A DNA stretch of 64,000 bases from Pseudoxanthomonas sp. SL93. GTDB lineage: Bacteria; Pseudomonadota; Gammaproteobacteria; Xanthomonadales; Xanthomonadaceae. A model generated the notes under the pieces. It had not been told where the DNA came from and did no database searches. It saw only the letters and a program-made list of their open reading frames with translations. Below are positions 1 through 8,721 of this stretch, piece by piece. The stretch is taken from NCBI RefSeq assembly GCF_026625825.1, contig NZ_CP113065.1, positions 1,364,001 to 1,428,000 on the forward strand. The letters run 5' to 3'. A program made the position numbers and the translations under genes. How positions within the stretch are numbered: position 1 is the stretch's first letter; every line of letters starts with the position of its first letter.

Positions 1-415
1 ACTGGTCGAACTCGACGCTGCGGTTGTCGCCGGTGCTGACCATCTCGCGGCCGTTCAACAGCGTGGTGGAGAAGTCGGGGGACAGGCCGCGCACGCTGAT
101 GACCTGCGCGCGACCGGCGACGCGCTGCGCCGCCAGGCCCGGCAGGCGGGCCAGCGATTCGGCGATGCTGACGTCCGGCAGCTTGCCGATGTCTTCCGCC
201 GAGATCGCCTCGACGATGGAGGTGGAATCACGCTTGACCGAGATGGCGCTCTCGATGCCGCGGCGGATGCCGGTCACCACGACGGTGTCCAGCTCGGTGG
301 CATCCTGCGTCTGTGCCGGTGCCGGTTCGGCCGTCTGGGCCTGCACGCCGGTCGCGGTCAGCGTCATGGCAGACGCCAGCGCCGCGCTCAGCATATTGCG
401 CTTGAGTTGCAACAT
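1..415 (-). CDS. TonB-dependent receptor, N-terminal part (runs off window)
   Basis: Outer-membrane receptor, probably for maltodextrins given its neighbours. Only the first 138 residues are in the window. The ATG at 415 is preceded by a GGAGAGGGG ribosome site. A signal peptide of about 26 residues ends in VQAQ. It is followed by ELDTVVVTGIRRGI, the usual entry to the plug domain, then the plug motifs SIVEAISAEDIGKLPD, SIAESLARLPG and VISVRGLSPDFSTTLLNGR. The barrel lies outside the window. This plug type is typical of the carbohydrate receptors abundant in xanthomonads. A LacI-type operator lies about 140 bp upstream. The substrate is inferred from context only. Confidence 0.93.
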   Translation of the reverse strand, partial: MLQLKRNMLSAALASAMTLTATGVQAQTAEPAPAQTQDATELDTVVVTGIRRGIESAISVKRDSTSIVEAISAEDIGKLPDVSIAESLARLPGLAAQRVAGRAQVISVRGLSPDFSTTLLNGREMVSTGDNRSVEFDQ

Positions 416-552
416 ATTCCCCTCTCCAAGGACGTTGTGTGCGGTGATCCGGGTGCGTCGCAGGATGCGATCGCCCGGGTCTGCTACGCCGGGGCGATGG
501 GCCCCGGAACGTGCGGCAATGGTAGTCGCGGCCGCAGCTGCACAAATTCCCC

Positions 553-566
553 TGCATACGTATTCA
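553..566. promoter_or_regulatory. Putative LacI-type operator upstream of the TonB receptor
   Basis: Read on the minus strand this is TGAATACGTATGCA, a 14-bp palindrome with one mismatched pair and the central CG typical of LacI-family operators. The same 14 bases recur at 7048-7061 between the alpha-glucosidase and the transporter. It lies 138-151 bp upstream of the receptor start in the 237-bp gap (416-652), which otherwise shows no gene. The regulator is inferred; the LacI protein at 15010-16047 is a candidate. Confidence 0.5.
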
Positions 567-652
567 TCAGGTTTTGCAAGGCTTTGCGTAACACCCGTTC
601 CATACGGAAACCTGCCCGATGGCGCGCGGGTACCGGGTGTGTCCGTGCGCAT

Positions 653-1558
653 TCAGGGTGAAAGCAGGAACACCAGCGGCACCTCGATGCGTTCCCGCCA
701 CGCCGCCTCGTTGTGTTCGGCGCCGGTGTATCGGCGCGTGATCCAGTCCTTGCCCGCGCGGTAACCCTTCGCCTGCATCAGCGGATCGACGCGTTGCTGG
801 TAAGGCTCATAGGACGCGTCGATCGTGGCGGTGCCGTAGTCGAAGTACCAGCGGAGCGTTCCCGCCTGCGGCAGGTGCGCGGCCAGGTAATCCACGACGA
901 TGCCCTGCCCGGCCGGCCAGTGGGTCGACACACAGCCTGCGCGGCCGAAGATGTTCGGGTGTTCCGTCACGGCATAGGCCGAGATCAGCCCACCCAGGCT
1001 GGACCCCATCACCGCCGTGTCTTCCGGTCCGGTCAACGTGCGGTAGTGCGTATCCACGAACGGCTTGAGTTCTTCCACGAGGAATCGCAGGTACGCGTCG
1101 GATGAAAGATCGACGACCGGAAACGGCGGATCGCCGATGTTCGGCGTGAACGACGCCGCGGTGATGGGCTTGCGGGGCATGTACTCCTGCAGACGCCGCG
1201 GTGTGTTCCAGACAGCCACCACGATGGCTTCGCGCACTTGGCCAGTTGAGACCAGCCGCGTCATCGCCTCGTCCACAGCCCAGTCGATGCCGGTGTAGGA
1301 CGTGGCGGGGTCGAAGACGTTCTGGCCGTCGTGCATGTACAGCACCGGGTAGCGCTGGTGATCGGATGAGGCGTAGCCGGGCGGAAGCCAGACATCGACA
1401 TTCCGCGCCGGTACGTGGCCCGACGGAAAATCCCCATGCCGCTCCACGTGGCCGGTAATCCCATCGCCCGTCACGCGCTGCGGCGCGTCCCGCGCGAAGG
1501 CCGACACCGCCAGCCACATCATCAGCGCAGCGATCAACCCGACGTATCTGTTATGCAT
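653..1558 (-). CDS. Secreted alpha/beta-hydrolase (esterase D/PF00756-like)
   Basis: A 301-residue putative esterase exported by an N-terminal signal peptide (MHNRYVGLIAALMMWLAVSAFA). The family is serine esterases with an alpha/beta-hydrolase fold. YPVLYMHDGQNVFDP, the nucleophile elbow MGSSLGG and a C-terminal GAEHNEAAW that supplies the likely catalytic His are all visible. The start at 1558 was chosen because it opens the signal peptide and has TGAGGT upstream. It begins 10 bp after the paralogous lipoprotein esterase ends, so it is the last gene of the run alpha-glucosidase, pullulanase, esterase, esterase. Its substrate is unknown; removal of acyl groups from decorated glucans is one possibility. 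Confidence 0.85.
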   Translation of the reverse strand: MHNRYVGLIAALMMWLAVSAFARDAPQRVTGDGITGHVERHGDFPSGHVPARNVDVWLPPGYASSDHQRYPVLYMHDGQNVFDPATSYTGIDWAVDEAMTRLVSTGQVREAIVVAVWNTPRRLQEYMPRKPITAASFTPNIGDPPFPVVDLSSDAYLRFLVEELKPFVDTHYRTLTGPEDTAVMGSSLGGLISAYAVTEHPNIFGRAGCVSTHWPAGQGIVVDYLAAHLPQAGTLRWYFDYGTATIDASYEPYQQRVDPLMQAKGYRAGKDWITRRYTGAEHNEAAWRERIEVPLVFLLSP

Positions 1559-1568
1559 GTCAACCTCA

Positions 1569-2537
1569 TCAGTGCGTGCGTCGCACGCCGTAGGCCCATT
1601 CAAGAAATAGAGGAAACATCCGTCGCCATGCAGCCTGCTCGTGCCGGCCACCGTCCAGGTGCCAGAGAACCACGTCGGCGGATGTGGCTGTCGGATCCAC
1701 GGGATCCACCTCCACCACGAATCCGCGCTGGGCCAGGCCCGGCTGCACCCGCCGGTCACCATCGCGGTAACCAAGGACGAGGTCGCGCACATCGTCCATC
1801 GCGTCGTTCACGCCGTCGGCATCGCGGTCATCGGTTTCTTCCTGGGTGCCAACCGAAAACCACCAGCGCGTGCCGCGGGGTGCCGGCGTCGATGCGACCC
1901 GCTGCTGGGCAAGACGCGATGATTGAGGGGAACCGGCATCGGCGGGCAACCAGAATGACGGCGAGAATGCGCCCACGGTGCCGAACACGTCGGGATACTG
2001 CCACCCCATGTCGAACGCCTGCAGCGCGCCCAGCGACCAGCCGAGCACGGCGCGCCCCTGCGGTTCCGCCTGCGTGCGGTAGTGCCGGTCGATGTGGGGC
2101 ACGAGCCGATGCGCCAGCCACTCCGCGTAGACGTGGGCGTTGGCGCCGATCGCACCATGGCGCGACTGCCCGGGCAGGCTGCGTCCGCCGGCGCGATCCG
2201 ACAGGCCATAACCCGCCATGCGATCGGGTGGCATGTCGATGCTGACCACGATCACCGGCACGATGCGGCCTTCGCGATACAGGCGCTGCAGCGTGTCGTC
2301 CAGGCCGACGGCTTCGCGATCCTGGCCGTCGTTGACGTACAGCACCGGATAGCGGCGGCGGGCGTTCGCGTCGTAACCGGGAGGCAGATGGACCACATGG
2401 TGCAATGGCGCCGGGGCGATACCGGGCGCTTCCAGCGCACCGTCGACAGTGGTCGCAGGCGCATCACCGCGTACGGATGCGCACCCGGCCAGTGCCGTGC
2501 AGACCGCCATGCAGGCCCATGCCCTACTCCACCACAT
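1569..2537 (-). CDS. Lipoprotein alpha/beta-hydrolase (esterase-like)
   Basis: A 322-residue paralogue of the downstream esterase. The N-terminus ends in the lipobox LAGC (MWWSRAWACMAVCTALAGC), so it is probably membrane-anchored. Conserved features are YPVLYVNDGQD, the nucleophile elbow LGWSLGALQ and a C-terminal LDGGRHEQAAW with the likely catalytic His. An acidic DDRDADGVNDAMDD stretch could bind a metal. The ATG at 2537 overlaps the last 14 bases of the pullulanase gene, which indicates translational coupling. It is a family member by motif; the substrate cannot be read from sequence. Confidence 0.82.
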   Translation of the reverse strand: MWWSRAWACMAVCTALAGCASVRGDAPATTVDGALEAPGIAPAPLHHVVHLPPGYDANARRRYPVLYVNDGQDREAVGLDDTLQRLYREGRIVPVIVVSIDMPPDRMAGYGLSDRAGGRSLPGQSRHGAIGANAHVYAEWLAHRLVPHIDRHYRTQAEPQGRAVLGWSLGALQAFDMGWQYPDVFGTVGAFSPSFWLPADAGSPQSSRLAQQRVASTPAPRGTRWWFSVGTQEETDDRDADGVNDAMDDVRDLVLGYRDGDRRVQPGLAQRGFVVEVDPVDPTATSADVVLWHLDGGRHEQAAWRRMFPLFLEWAYGVRRTH

Positions 2538-5277
2538 AGACCACCGCCGTCCGCGCGGGAACCGTGAAACGACCGTTGCGAGATTCGAACCGCGCATCAC
2601 GCCGCGGCCGTGGATCGGCGGCGTCTTCATCGCGATGGACGGGATGGAGCACGTAGGCCTTTCCTGCCTGCGATGGCAGATCCAGCGTCTGCGCCTGCGG
2701 CGAGGCATTGACCAGATAGAGGATCTCGCGGAAGGCTTCGCCTTTACCCGCGTAGCCGGCATCGCCGCCCTGCAGGTGCCCCACGACGACCAGCGGGTTC
2801 TGCGTGCGGCCGCTGTTGGGGAAACCGAGTCGCCGTTCCACTTCATCGGCATGCTGCAAGCGGAACAGCCGCGAACTTGCGCGGATGCGCAGCAGGTCGC
2901 GGAACTGGTCGCGCGCGAACGCGATGTCCGACGGTCGCGGGCGGAGGGATGCATCCGCCAGCAACGGGCGCATCAGCTCCCAGTTGGCGGCGTTGTCCTT
3001 GGCGGGCGGCAGTCCGGTGCCGAAGTAGTTGTCCTGGTAGGTCCAGTCGAGCCGGTTGAACCAGTCGCCGGAGTCGAAGCTGTTCCGGTCCAGCGACTTG
3101 GATCGCAGTGTGTCGATGCCGGCGTGGAAGTACGCCACGCCCTGGCTGAAGGCGGTCACCGCGACCGCGAGCATCTGCACCCTTGCGCGATCTTCTTGCG
3201 ACGTATCGCGGGGCAGCTTGAACACGTTGATGTCGAACAGCGTCTGGTTGTCGTGGTTCTCGGCGTAGTTCACCACTTCACCGGGCTGGCTGGCGTAGCC
3301 GGCCGGCTGTCCCTTGTAGTCGATCTGCCACAACGGCTTCGTGCTGCCGTCGTGCGTCGGCAGCGGATAGTCGCGCAAGGTGCCGGCGAGGCCGACGCGC
3401 ACCAGGTCCGCTGCCTTCAGGAGATCGTCGCGCGGGCGAGACGGGTCGGCGTCGCTGTTGGGCGCGTACACCAGGCCGTTGAGCCAGCCCTGTTCCTTCG
3501 CCAGCGCCGCTCCGCTGTCCGACGGTCCACCCCCACGCAACGCGTCACGGGTGCGGTCGCTGAAGGTGCCGATGCCCGACCCGTTCAACGACAGCTGCGA
3601 TGCCTGCACGAAACGTGCACCGTCGGCGACTTCGCCGAAGTTCCAGCCCTCGCCGATCAGGTGCACCTCGCGTCCGGTGGACGCATCCACACGCCGCTTC
3701 AGCACCTCCATCACCGCCCGCGGCTGGTGCCCCATCAGGTCGAAGCGGAACGAGTCGATGCGGTAGTGGCGTGCCCACAGCTCCGCCGAATCGATCATCA
3801 GGCGCGCCATCATGGCGTGCTCGGTGGCGGTGTTCTCGCAGCAGGTGGAACGCTCGACGCGGCCCTCCGCATCCCGACGGTGGTAGTAGCCCGGCACGAT
3901 GCGGTCCAGCACCGAGGTGGGCGCCTGGCCGGATTCGGTGGTGTGGTTGTAGACCACGTCCATGCCCACCCGCAGCCCGATGCGGTGCAAGGCCATGACC
4001 ATCTGCCGGAACTCGATGATGCGACGCGCGCCATCGGCGGCATCGCTGGCATAGCTGCCTTCGGCCGCATTGAAGTGGTACGGGTCGTAGCCCCAGTTGA
4101 AGCAGTCCCGTGCGGCGACGGCCGTGACCGCCGCCTGCTGCGCTTCGCTGTCGGCAGCCGCCTGCGGGAACTCCGGCGTGATGCATCCCGCTTCAGGGAT
4201 GGTGGCGATGTCGTACACCGGCAGCAGGTGCACGTCGGTCAGGCCTGCCTGCGACAGGGCGCGCAGATGGCGCATCCCCGCCGACCCGGTGTCGGTGAAC
4301 GCCAGGTACTTGCCGCGGTGCGCCGCCGGTACGCTGGCGTCACCGATGGAGAAGTCGCGCACATGCAACTCGTAGATCACCATGTCGGTCTGCGCCTTCA
4401 CCCGTTGCGGCGACGGGACGTCGTCCCAGCCGGCAGGCTTCAGCGCGGGCGAATCGAGGTCGGCGAAGTAACTGCGGCGCGAGTCGATGCCCAGGCTGAC
4501 CGAATACGGATCGGTCACGCGGTTGCGCACCAGGCCAGTCCCCGGCACATGCACGTCCACCAGGAAACGGTAGTAGCGGCCGGAAAGATCCTGCGGCGTG
4601 CGCCAGGACCAGTGGCCGGTCAGGTCGTCGCGCGCCAACGGTTGCACGGTGGATGCCGCGCCCGTGTCGTCGGGAAACACGCAGACGGATACCGCGCGCG
4701 CGGTCGGGGCCCAGACGCTCAGTGCCGACATGGATCCGGTGCGGTGCGGACCGAGCGGTGGCGAGGCGACGGCGGCGGCGTACAGGTCATCCAGCGCGCC
4801 GGCGTGCTGCAGCGCCGTCGCGGCCAGCACCCGGCCCGCACCGTCCTCGCGCACCAGCACCAGTTGCTGGCGGAGCAGCTCGCCCACCCGTGCCACATCG
4901 CCGGCATCCAGCTGCAGATCAGTGCCCGGCGCGACGAAACGGAACCGTTCCACGACATCGCGCGCAAGTTGCGTCCGGCGCGGCCTCAGATCCAGGTGGC
5001 CTTCGGCACCGCGCACCGGACCTCCGGGTTCGGCGACGACGGCGGCGGACGCCGAATGGTAAAGGCGATACCGGTCATCACCGGATGCACCCGGCCAGCG
5101 GATCGACTGCCGGTCGAACCAGTATGCGGCCGCCCGTGCATCCACGGCGGGCGACGCGCTGGGCCGGAGGACGACGCTGCCTTCCGCATCGCAATCGGCC
5201 AGCGTGGCCGCGGACGCGGGTGCGGACAGGCCCGCTGCCGCCAGCAGCATGACGACGATGATGGCGCTGGACCTCAT
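2524..5277 (-). CDS. pulA: Type I pullulanase / alpha-1,6-glucosidase (GH13)
   Basis: A secreted debranching enzyme of about 917 residues that cleaves alpha-1,6 branches in pullulan, amylopectin or limit dextrins. The signal peptide is MRSSAIIVVMLLAAAGLSAPASA. N-terminal carbohydrate-binding-like modules precede the GH13 catalytic domain. The type I signature is present as CFNWGYDPYHF. Catalytic residues sit in SFRFDLMGH (nucleophile Asp), LIGEGWNFGE (acid/base Glu) and YAENHDNQTLFD (transition-state Asp). The C-terminus has the DUF3372-like beta domain usual for this group. The start at 5277 gives a clean signal peptide; an in-frame ATG at 5313 is possible. It lies 47 bp downstream of the alpha-glucosidase gene in one operon. 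Confidence 0.94.
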   Translation of the reverse strand: MRSSAIIVVMLLAAAGLSAPASAATLADCDAEGSVVLRPSASPAVDARAAAYWFDRQSIRWPGASGDDRYRLYHSASAAVVAEPGGPVRGAEGHLDLRPRRTQLARDVVERFRFVAPGTDLQLDAGDVARVGELLRQQLVLVREDGAGRVLAATALQHAGALDDLYAAAVASPPLGPHRTGSMSALSVWAPTARAVSVCVFPDDTGAASTVQPLARDDLTGHWSWRTPQDLSGRYYRFLVDVHVPGTGLVRNRVTDPYSVSLGIDSRRSYFADLDSPALKPAGWDDVPSPQRVKAQTDMVIYELHVRDFSIGDASVPAAHRGKYLAFTDTGSAGMRHLRALSQAGLTDVHLLPVYDIATIPEAGCITPEFPQAAADSEAQQAAVTAVAARDCFNWGYDPYHFNAAEGSYASDAADGARRIIEFRQMVMALHRIGLRVGMDVVYNHTTESGQAPTSVLDRIVPGYYHRRDAEGRVERSTCCENTATEHAMMARLMIDSAELWARHYRIDSFRFDLMGHQPRAVMEVLKRRVDASTGREVHLIGEGWNFGEVADGARFVQASQLSLNGSGIGTFSDRTRDALRGGGPSDSGAALAKEQGWLNGLVYAPNSDADPSRPRDDLLKAADLVRVGLAGTLRDYPLPTHDGSTKPLWQIDYKGQPAGYASQPGEVVNYAENHDNQTLFDINVFKLPRDTSQEDRARVQMLAVAVTAFSQGVAYFHAGIDTLRSKSLDRNSFDSGDWFNRLDWTYQDNYFGTGLPPAKDNAANWELMRPLLADASLRPRPSDIAFARDQFRDLLRIRASSRLFRLQHADEVERRLGFPNSGRTQNPLVVVGHLQGGDAGYAGKGEAFREILYLVNASPQAQTLDLPSQAGKAYVLHPVHRDEDAADPRPRRDARFESRNGRFTVPARTAVVYVVE

Positions 5278-5324
5278 TGCGCATGCGCCCGTGCCATGCC
5301 TGTTCTCCCGCATGGCGGCGTCGA

Positions 5325-6941
5325 TCAGCCGATACGCCCGTAGAACACGCCGCGCGGTGGCAGCGACAGCATGCCGTCCTTCACCTGCGCGCCCGACAGG
5401 CCGTGGCCGTCGACGGGCTGCACCGGCAGAGCGCTCGGCAATTCCCATGTCAGCGCTTCCGCCGACAGGTTGAAGACGACCAGCATCGCCTGATCACCGG
5501 CCTCACGACGGAAGGCCAGTACGGGCTCCGGCGCATCGATGAAAGTGATGCTGCCGACCTGCAGCGCGGGCTGCGCGCGGCGCCACGCCAGGAAGCGACG
5601 CACGGCGTTGAGGACCGACCCTGCGTCCGCCTCCTGCAGCGCGACACTGATGGCGCGGTGTTCGGCGGGAATCGGCAGCCACGGGCGCCCTGCGCTGAAA
5701 CCCGCCTCATCGCCGGCATTCCACGGCATGGGCGTCCGGCATCCATCGCGTCCCTTGAAGTTCGGCCAGAAGGTCTTGCCGTAGGGATCCTGCAAGGCCT
5801 CGAACGGTACGTCCGCTTCCGGCAGGCCGAGTTCCTCGCCCTGGTACAGGCAGACCGAACCGCGCAACGAGCACACCAGCGCCACCAGCTGCGCGGCCAG
5901 TGCCGGCGAGCGTTCGCCATCGCCCCAGCGCGTGACGGCGCGCTGCACGTCGTGGTTGGACACGGCCCAGCACGGCCAGCCTTCCGCCATCGCCGCTTCC
6001 AGCCGTTCGACCGTGCCGCGGATGTAGCCGGCACTGCCGTCGTCGGTCAGCAGCTCGAAGCTGTAACCCATGTGCAGGCGCTGGTCGGTGACGTACTCGG
6101 CGGTGGTGGCCAGCGAATCCTCGGAAGAGATTTCGCCCAAGGCGGCAGCATCGGGGTATTGGTCCAGCAGCGCGCGGAGCCGCTCCAGGAACGCGACGTT
6201 CTCCGGCTGCGTGTTGTTGTAGTAGTGGTACTGGTAGGCGTACGGGTTGTCCGGGCTGAAGCCGCGGCCGACGCGCTTCTCCTTCGGCTTGGGCGGGTTG
6301 TCGCGCAGCTGCGCGTCATGGAAGCAGAAGTTGATCGCATCCAGGCGCAGGCCATCGACGCCCCTGTCCAGCCAGAACTTGACGTTGTCCAGCGTGGCGG
6401 CCTGCACTTCCGGGTTGTGGAAGTTCAGGTCGGGCTGGCTGGAAAGGAAGTTGTGCAGATAGTACTGCTCCCGGCGCGGCTCCCAGCGCCAGGCCACGCC
6501 GCCGAACAGCGACATCCAGTTGTTCGGCGCGGTGCCGTCTTCCTTCGCATCCGCCCACACGTACCAGTCGGCCTTCGGGTTGTCGCGGCTTTCGCGGCTC
6601 TCCTTGAACCAGGCATGCTCGACGGAACAGTGGCTCAGCACCTGGTCGATCATCACCTTGATGCCCAGCTCATGGGCCTTGGCCAGCAGGCGATCGAAGT
6701 CGGCCAGCGTGCCGAACAACGGGTCGACGTCGCGATAGTCGGCGATGTCGTAACCGAAATCCGCCATCGGCGACTTGAAGAAGGGAGATATCCAGATGGC
6801 ATCGACGCCCAGCCCGGCGATGTAGTCGAGTTTCTCGACGATGCCCGGCAGGTCCCCTACCCCGTCCCCGTTAGTGTCCAGGAAGCTGCGGGGGTAGATC
6901 TGGTAGATCACCGCACCGCGCCACCAATTGTTCTTGTCCAT
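5325..6941 (-). CDS. Alpha-glucosidase (GH13, xanthomonad type)
   Basis: A 538-residue exo-acting enzyme that releases glucose from maltose and short maltodextrins. It has no signal peptide, so it is probably cytoplasmic. It opens with WWRGAVIYQIYPRSF, the classic oligo-glucosidase start. The nucleophile is in GVDGLRLDAINF, the acid/base Glu in AALGEISSED and the third acid in AVSNHDVQRA. The APNNWMSLFGG motif resembles the GH13_23 alpha-glucosidases of Xanthomonas. It is first in the minus-strand operon with pullulanase and two esterases, and divergent from the sugar transporter. It probably degrades oligosaccharides brought in by that transporter. Confidence 0.94.
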   Translation of the reverse strand: MDKNNWWRGAVIYQIYPRSFLDTNGDGVGDLPGIVEKLDYIAGLGVDAIWISPFFKSPMADFGYDIADYRDVDPLFGTLADFDRLLAKAHELGIKVMIDQVLSHCSVEHAWFKESRESRDNPKADWYVWADAKEDGTAPNNWMSLFGGVAWRWEPRREQYYLHNFLSSQPDLNFHNPEVQAATLDNVKFWLDRGVDGLRLDAINFCFHDAQLRDNPPKPKEKRVGRGFSPDNPYAYQYHYYNNTQPENVAFLERLRALLDQYPDAAALGEISSEDSLATTAEYVTDQRLHMGYSFELLTDDGSAGYIRGTVERLEAAMAEGWPCWAVSNHDVQRAVTRWGDGERSPALAAQLVALVCSLRGSVCLYQGEELGLPEADVPFEALQDPYGKTFWPNFKGRDGCRTPMPWNAGDEAGFSAGRPWLPIPAEHRAISVALQEADAGSVLNAVRRFLAWRRAQPALQVGSITFIDAPEPVLAFRREAGDQAMLVVFNLSAEALTWELPSALPVQPVDGHGLSGAQVKDGMLSLPPRGVFYGRIG

Positions 6942-7332
6942 TGCAGCACCAGGTTGCTTGCGTCACGCACCACACCGGCGCGCACGGCGGGCGCCACTAT
7001 TCCATGGCCGGCCGTCGGGCGTGAGAGCGGGTCGCCATGGCGCGCCATGAATACGTATGCAAACAAGGAACCGCCATCGCATGCATGCAGCCCGCAACGA
7101 CGCCTGGCGCGCGTCGCCGATCAGGTCGAACCCCTGCTGCCACAAGGGTTTCCACGCACGCGGACACGCGCGCGCTTACCCGCATCCCCCTCATGCACGC
7201 GTCCGCGCGTGTTTGCAGTGCAGCATGGAATCGACAGCGCTTGCCTGCAAGATGCCGCCACGCCGCACGCTGCCTGCTTCCCTTGCAGGTGGATCGTCAC
7301 CACGACTTCCCGACCGCCAGGACCCTGCCCGC
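6942..7332. promoter_or_regulatory. Divergent promoter region of the amylolytic operons
   Basis: A 391-bp gene-free stretch between the alpha-glucosidase (minus) and MFS transporter (plus) starts. It holds the LacI-type palindrome at 7048-7061. A short inverted repeat CTTGC-CT-GCAAG lies near 7239-7250. I see no convincing -10/-35 pair by eye, and no ORF here looks coding. Confidence 0.5.
7048..7061. promoter_or_regulatory. Putative LacI-type operator, second copy
   Basis: TGAATACGTATGCA, identical to the site at 553-566 (15 bases match if the preceding A is counted). It lies 107-120 bp upstream of the alpha-glucosidase and 272-285 bp upstream of the transporter start. The central ATACGTAT is a perfect palindrome. 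A shared site implies co-regulation of receptor, transporter and hydrolases. The regulator is inferred. Confidence 0.55.
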
Positions 7333-8721
7333 ATGACCCACAAGCCAACGTTGTCCTTCTGGCAGATCTGGAACATGTCGTTCGGCTTCCTGGGCATCCA
7401 GTTCGGTTTCGCGCTGCAGGGCGGCTTCATGTCGCGCATCTTCCAGACGCTCGGCGCGGAGAAGGATGCGCTGCCCCTGTTGTGGATCGCCGCACCGCTG
7501 ACCGGCCTGCTGGTGCAGCCCATCATCGGTTACTTCAGCGACCGCACCTGGCACCCGGTGCTCGGACGCCGCCGCCCGTACTTCCTGGCGGGCGCCATCC
7601 TCAGTTCCATCGCGCTGATCTTCATGCCGCACTCGCCGACGCTGTGGGTCGCTGCCGGCCTGCTGTGGGTGCTGGATGCCAGCATCAACATCAGCATGGA
7701 ACCCTTCCGTGCCCTCGTGGCCGACAAGCTGCCCGAGCAGCAGCGGTCCTACGGTTTCGTCCTGCAGACCCTGATCATCGGCATCGGCACCTGGGTCGCC
7801 AGCAACCTGCCCTGGTTCGTCGCCCGCATGGGCGTGCCCAACGAGGCCGGCCCCGGCGTGGTGCCGCCTTCGGTGAAGATCGCGTTCGCCATCGGTGCGT
7901 TCGTGTTCCTGGCCAGCATCCTGGTCACCGTGTTCACCACGCGCGAGTATCCGCCGGAAGACCTGGAGGCATTCCGCCGCGAAAAAGCGCGCCAGGGCAA
8001 CTTCATCAGCGAGATCTTCAGGCACGTGGTACACATGCCCGCGCAGATGCGCAGCCTTGGCGTGGTGCAGTTCTTCAGCTGGCTGGCCTTCTTCGCGATG
8101 TGGAGCATGGCCACCCCCGGACTCACCGAGCACGTCTTCAAGGCGCCGGCCCCCGACCCGTCGACGTTCGACATGGCCGATGCCGCGCAGGCGGCGGCGT
8201 TCCAGACGGCCAATGGCGCATTCCAGAATGCCGCCGACCTGGTGGGCTCCTACATGGGCTATTACGGGCTGTCGTCGATGCTGGTGGCGCTGCTGCTGAG
8301 TTTCTATGCCGCGCGCTTCCCGCTGAACCGCAAGGCCGTGCATTTCGGCTCGCTGCTGCTGGGCGGCCTCGGCTTCCTGTCGATGTGGTTCGTGCCGCAC
8401 CCCGCCTGGCTGATCGCGTCGTTCGCGCTGGTCGGCGTGTCGTGGGCCAGCATCCTGTCGATGCCTTATGCCCTGCTGTCCAGCCACGTGCCCGGCGAGA
8501 AGATGGGCATCTACATGGGCATCTTCAACATGTTCATCGTCATCCCGCAGATCGTGGCGGCAACCCTGCTGGGGCCGGTGCTGCGCAATTTCTTCGGCAA
8601 CCACGCGATCTACGCGCTGGTCATCAGTGGCGCCAGCCTGATCGTGGCGGCGCTGTGCCTGTTCCGCGTGCGCGAGGCCGCACATGCCGATGCCACCTCC
8701 CCACAGATGCAGGTGCATTGA
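7333..8721 (+). CDS. MFS sugar transporter (GPH/SUC-like, probable maltose importer)
   Basis: A 462-residue inner-membrane permease with about 12 hydrophobic segments. The loop between helices 2 and 3 reads DRTWHPVLGRRRPY, as in sucrose/maltose-type cation symporters of the GPH/SUC branch of the major facilitator family. The start at 7333 opens the first cytoplasmic segment (MTHKPTLSFWQIWN); codons upstream in the same frame are Arg/His-rich and do not look coding. It overlaps the alpha-amylase start by one base (TGATG), so both are co-translated. It probably imports maltose or maltodextrins made by the secreted amylase and pullulanase. The precise substrate is inferred from neighbours. Confidence 0.9.
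   Translation: MTHKPTLSFWQIWNMSFGFLGIQFGFALQGGFMSRIFQTLGAEKDALPLLWIAAPLTGLLVQPIIGYFSDRTWHPVLGRRRPYFLAGAILSSIALIFMPHSPTLWVAAGLLWVLDASINISMEPFRALVADKLPEQQRSYGFVLQTLIIGIGTWVASNLPWFVARMGVPNEAGPGVVPPSVKIAFAIGAFVFLASILVTVFTTREYPPEDLEAFRREKARQGNFISEIFRHVVHMPAQMRSLGVVQFFSWLAFFAMWSMATPGLTEHVFKAPAPDPSTFDMADAAQAAAFQTANGAFQNAADLVGSYMGYYGLSSMLVALLLSFYAARFPLNRKAVHFGSLLLGGLGFLSMWFVPHPAWLIASFALVGVSWASILSMPYALLSSHVPGEKMGIYMGIFNMFIVIPQIVAATLLGPVLRNFFGNHAIYALVISGASLIVAALCLFRVREAAHADATSPQMQVH

Noticed and set aside
2449-5343. 964-codon open frame on the plus strand
   Set aside because: Antisense to the pullulanase gene. Composition is Arg/His/Val-rich without motifs; GC-rich codon bias keeps this frame open.
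7239-7250. CTTGC-CT-GCAAG inverted repeat as a second operator
   Set aside because: Short, no second copy found, no match to a known operator type.
5277-8720. Long upstream extension of the alpha-amylase frame
   Set aside because: It runs through the alpha-glucosidase and transporter genes in another frame or strand. The real amylase begins with a signal peptide at 8721.
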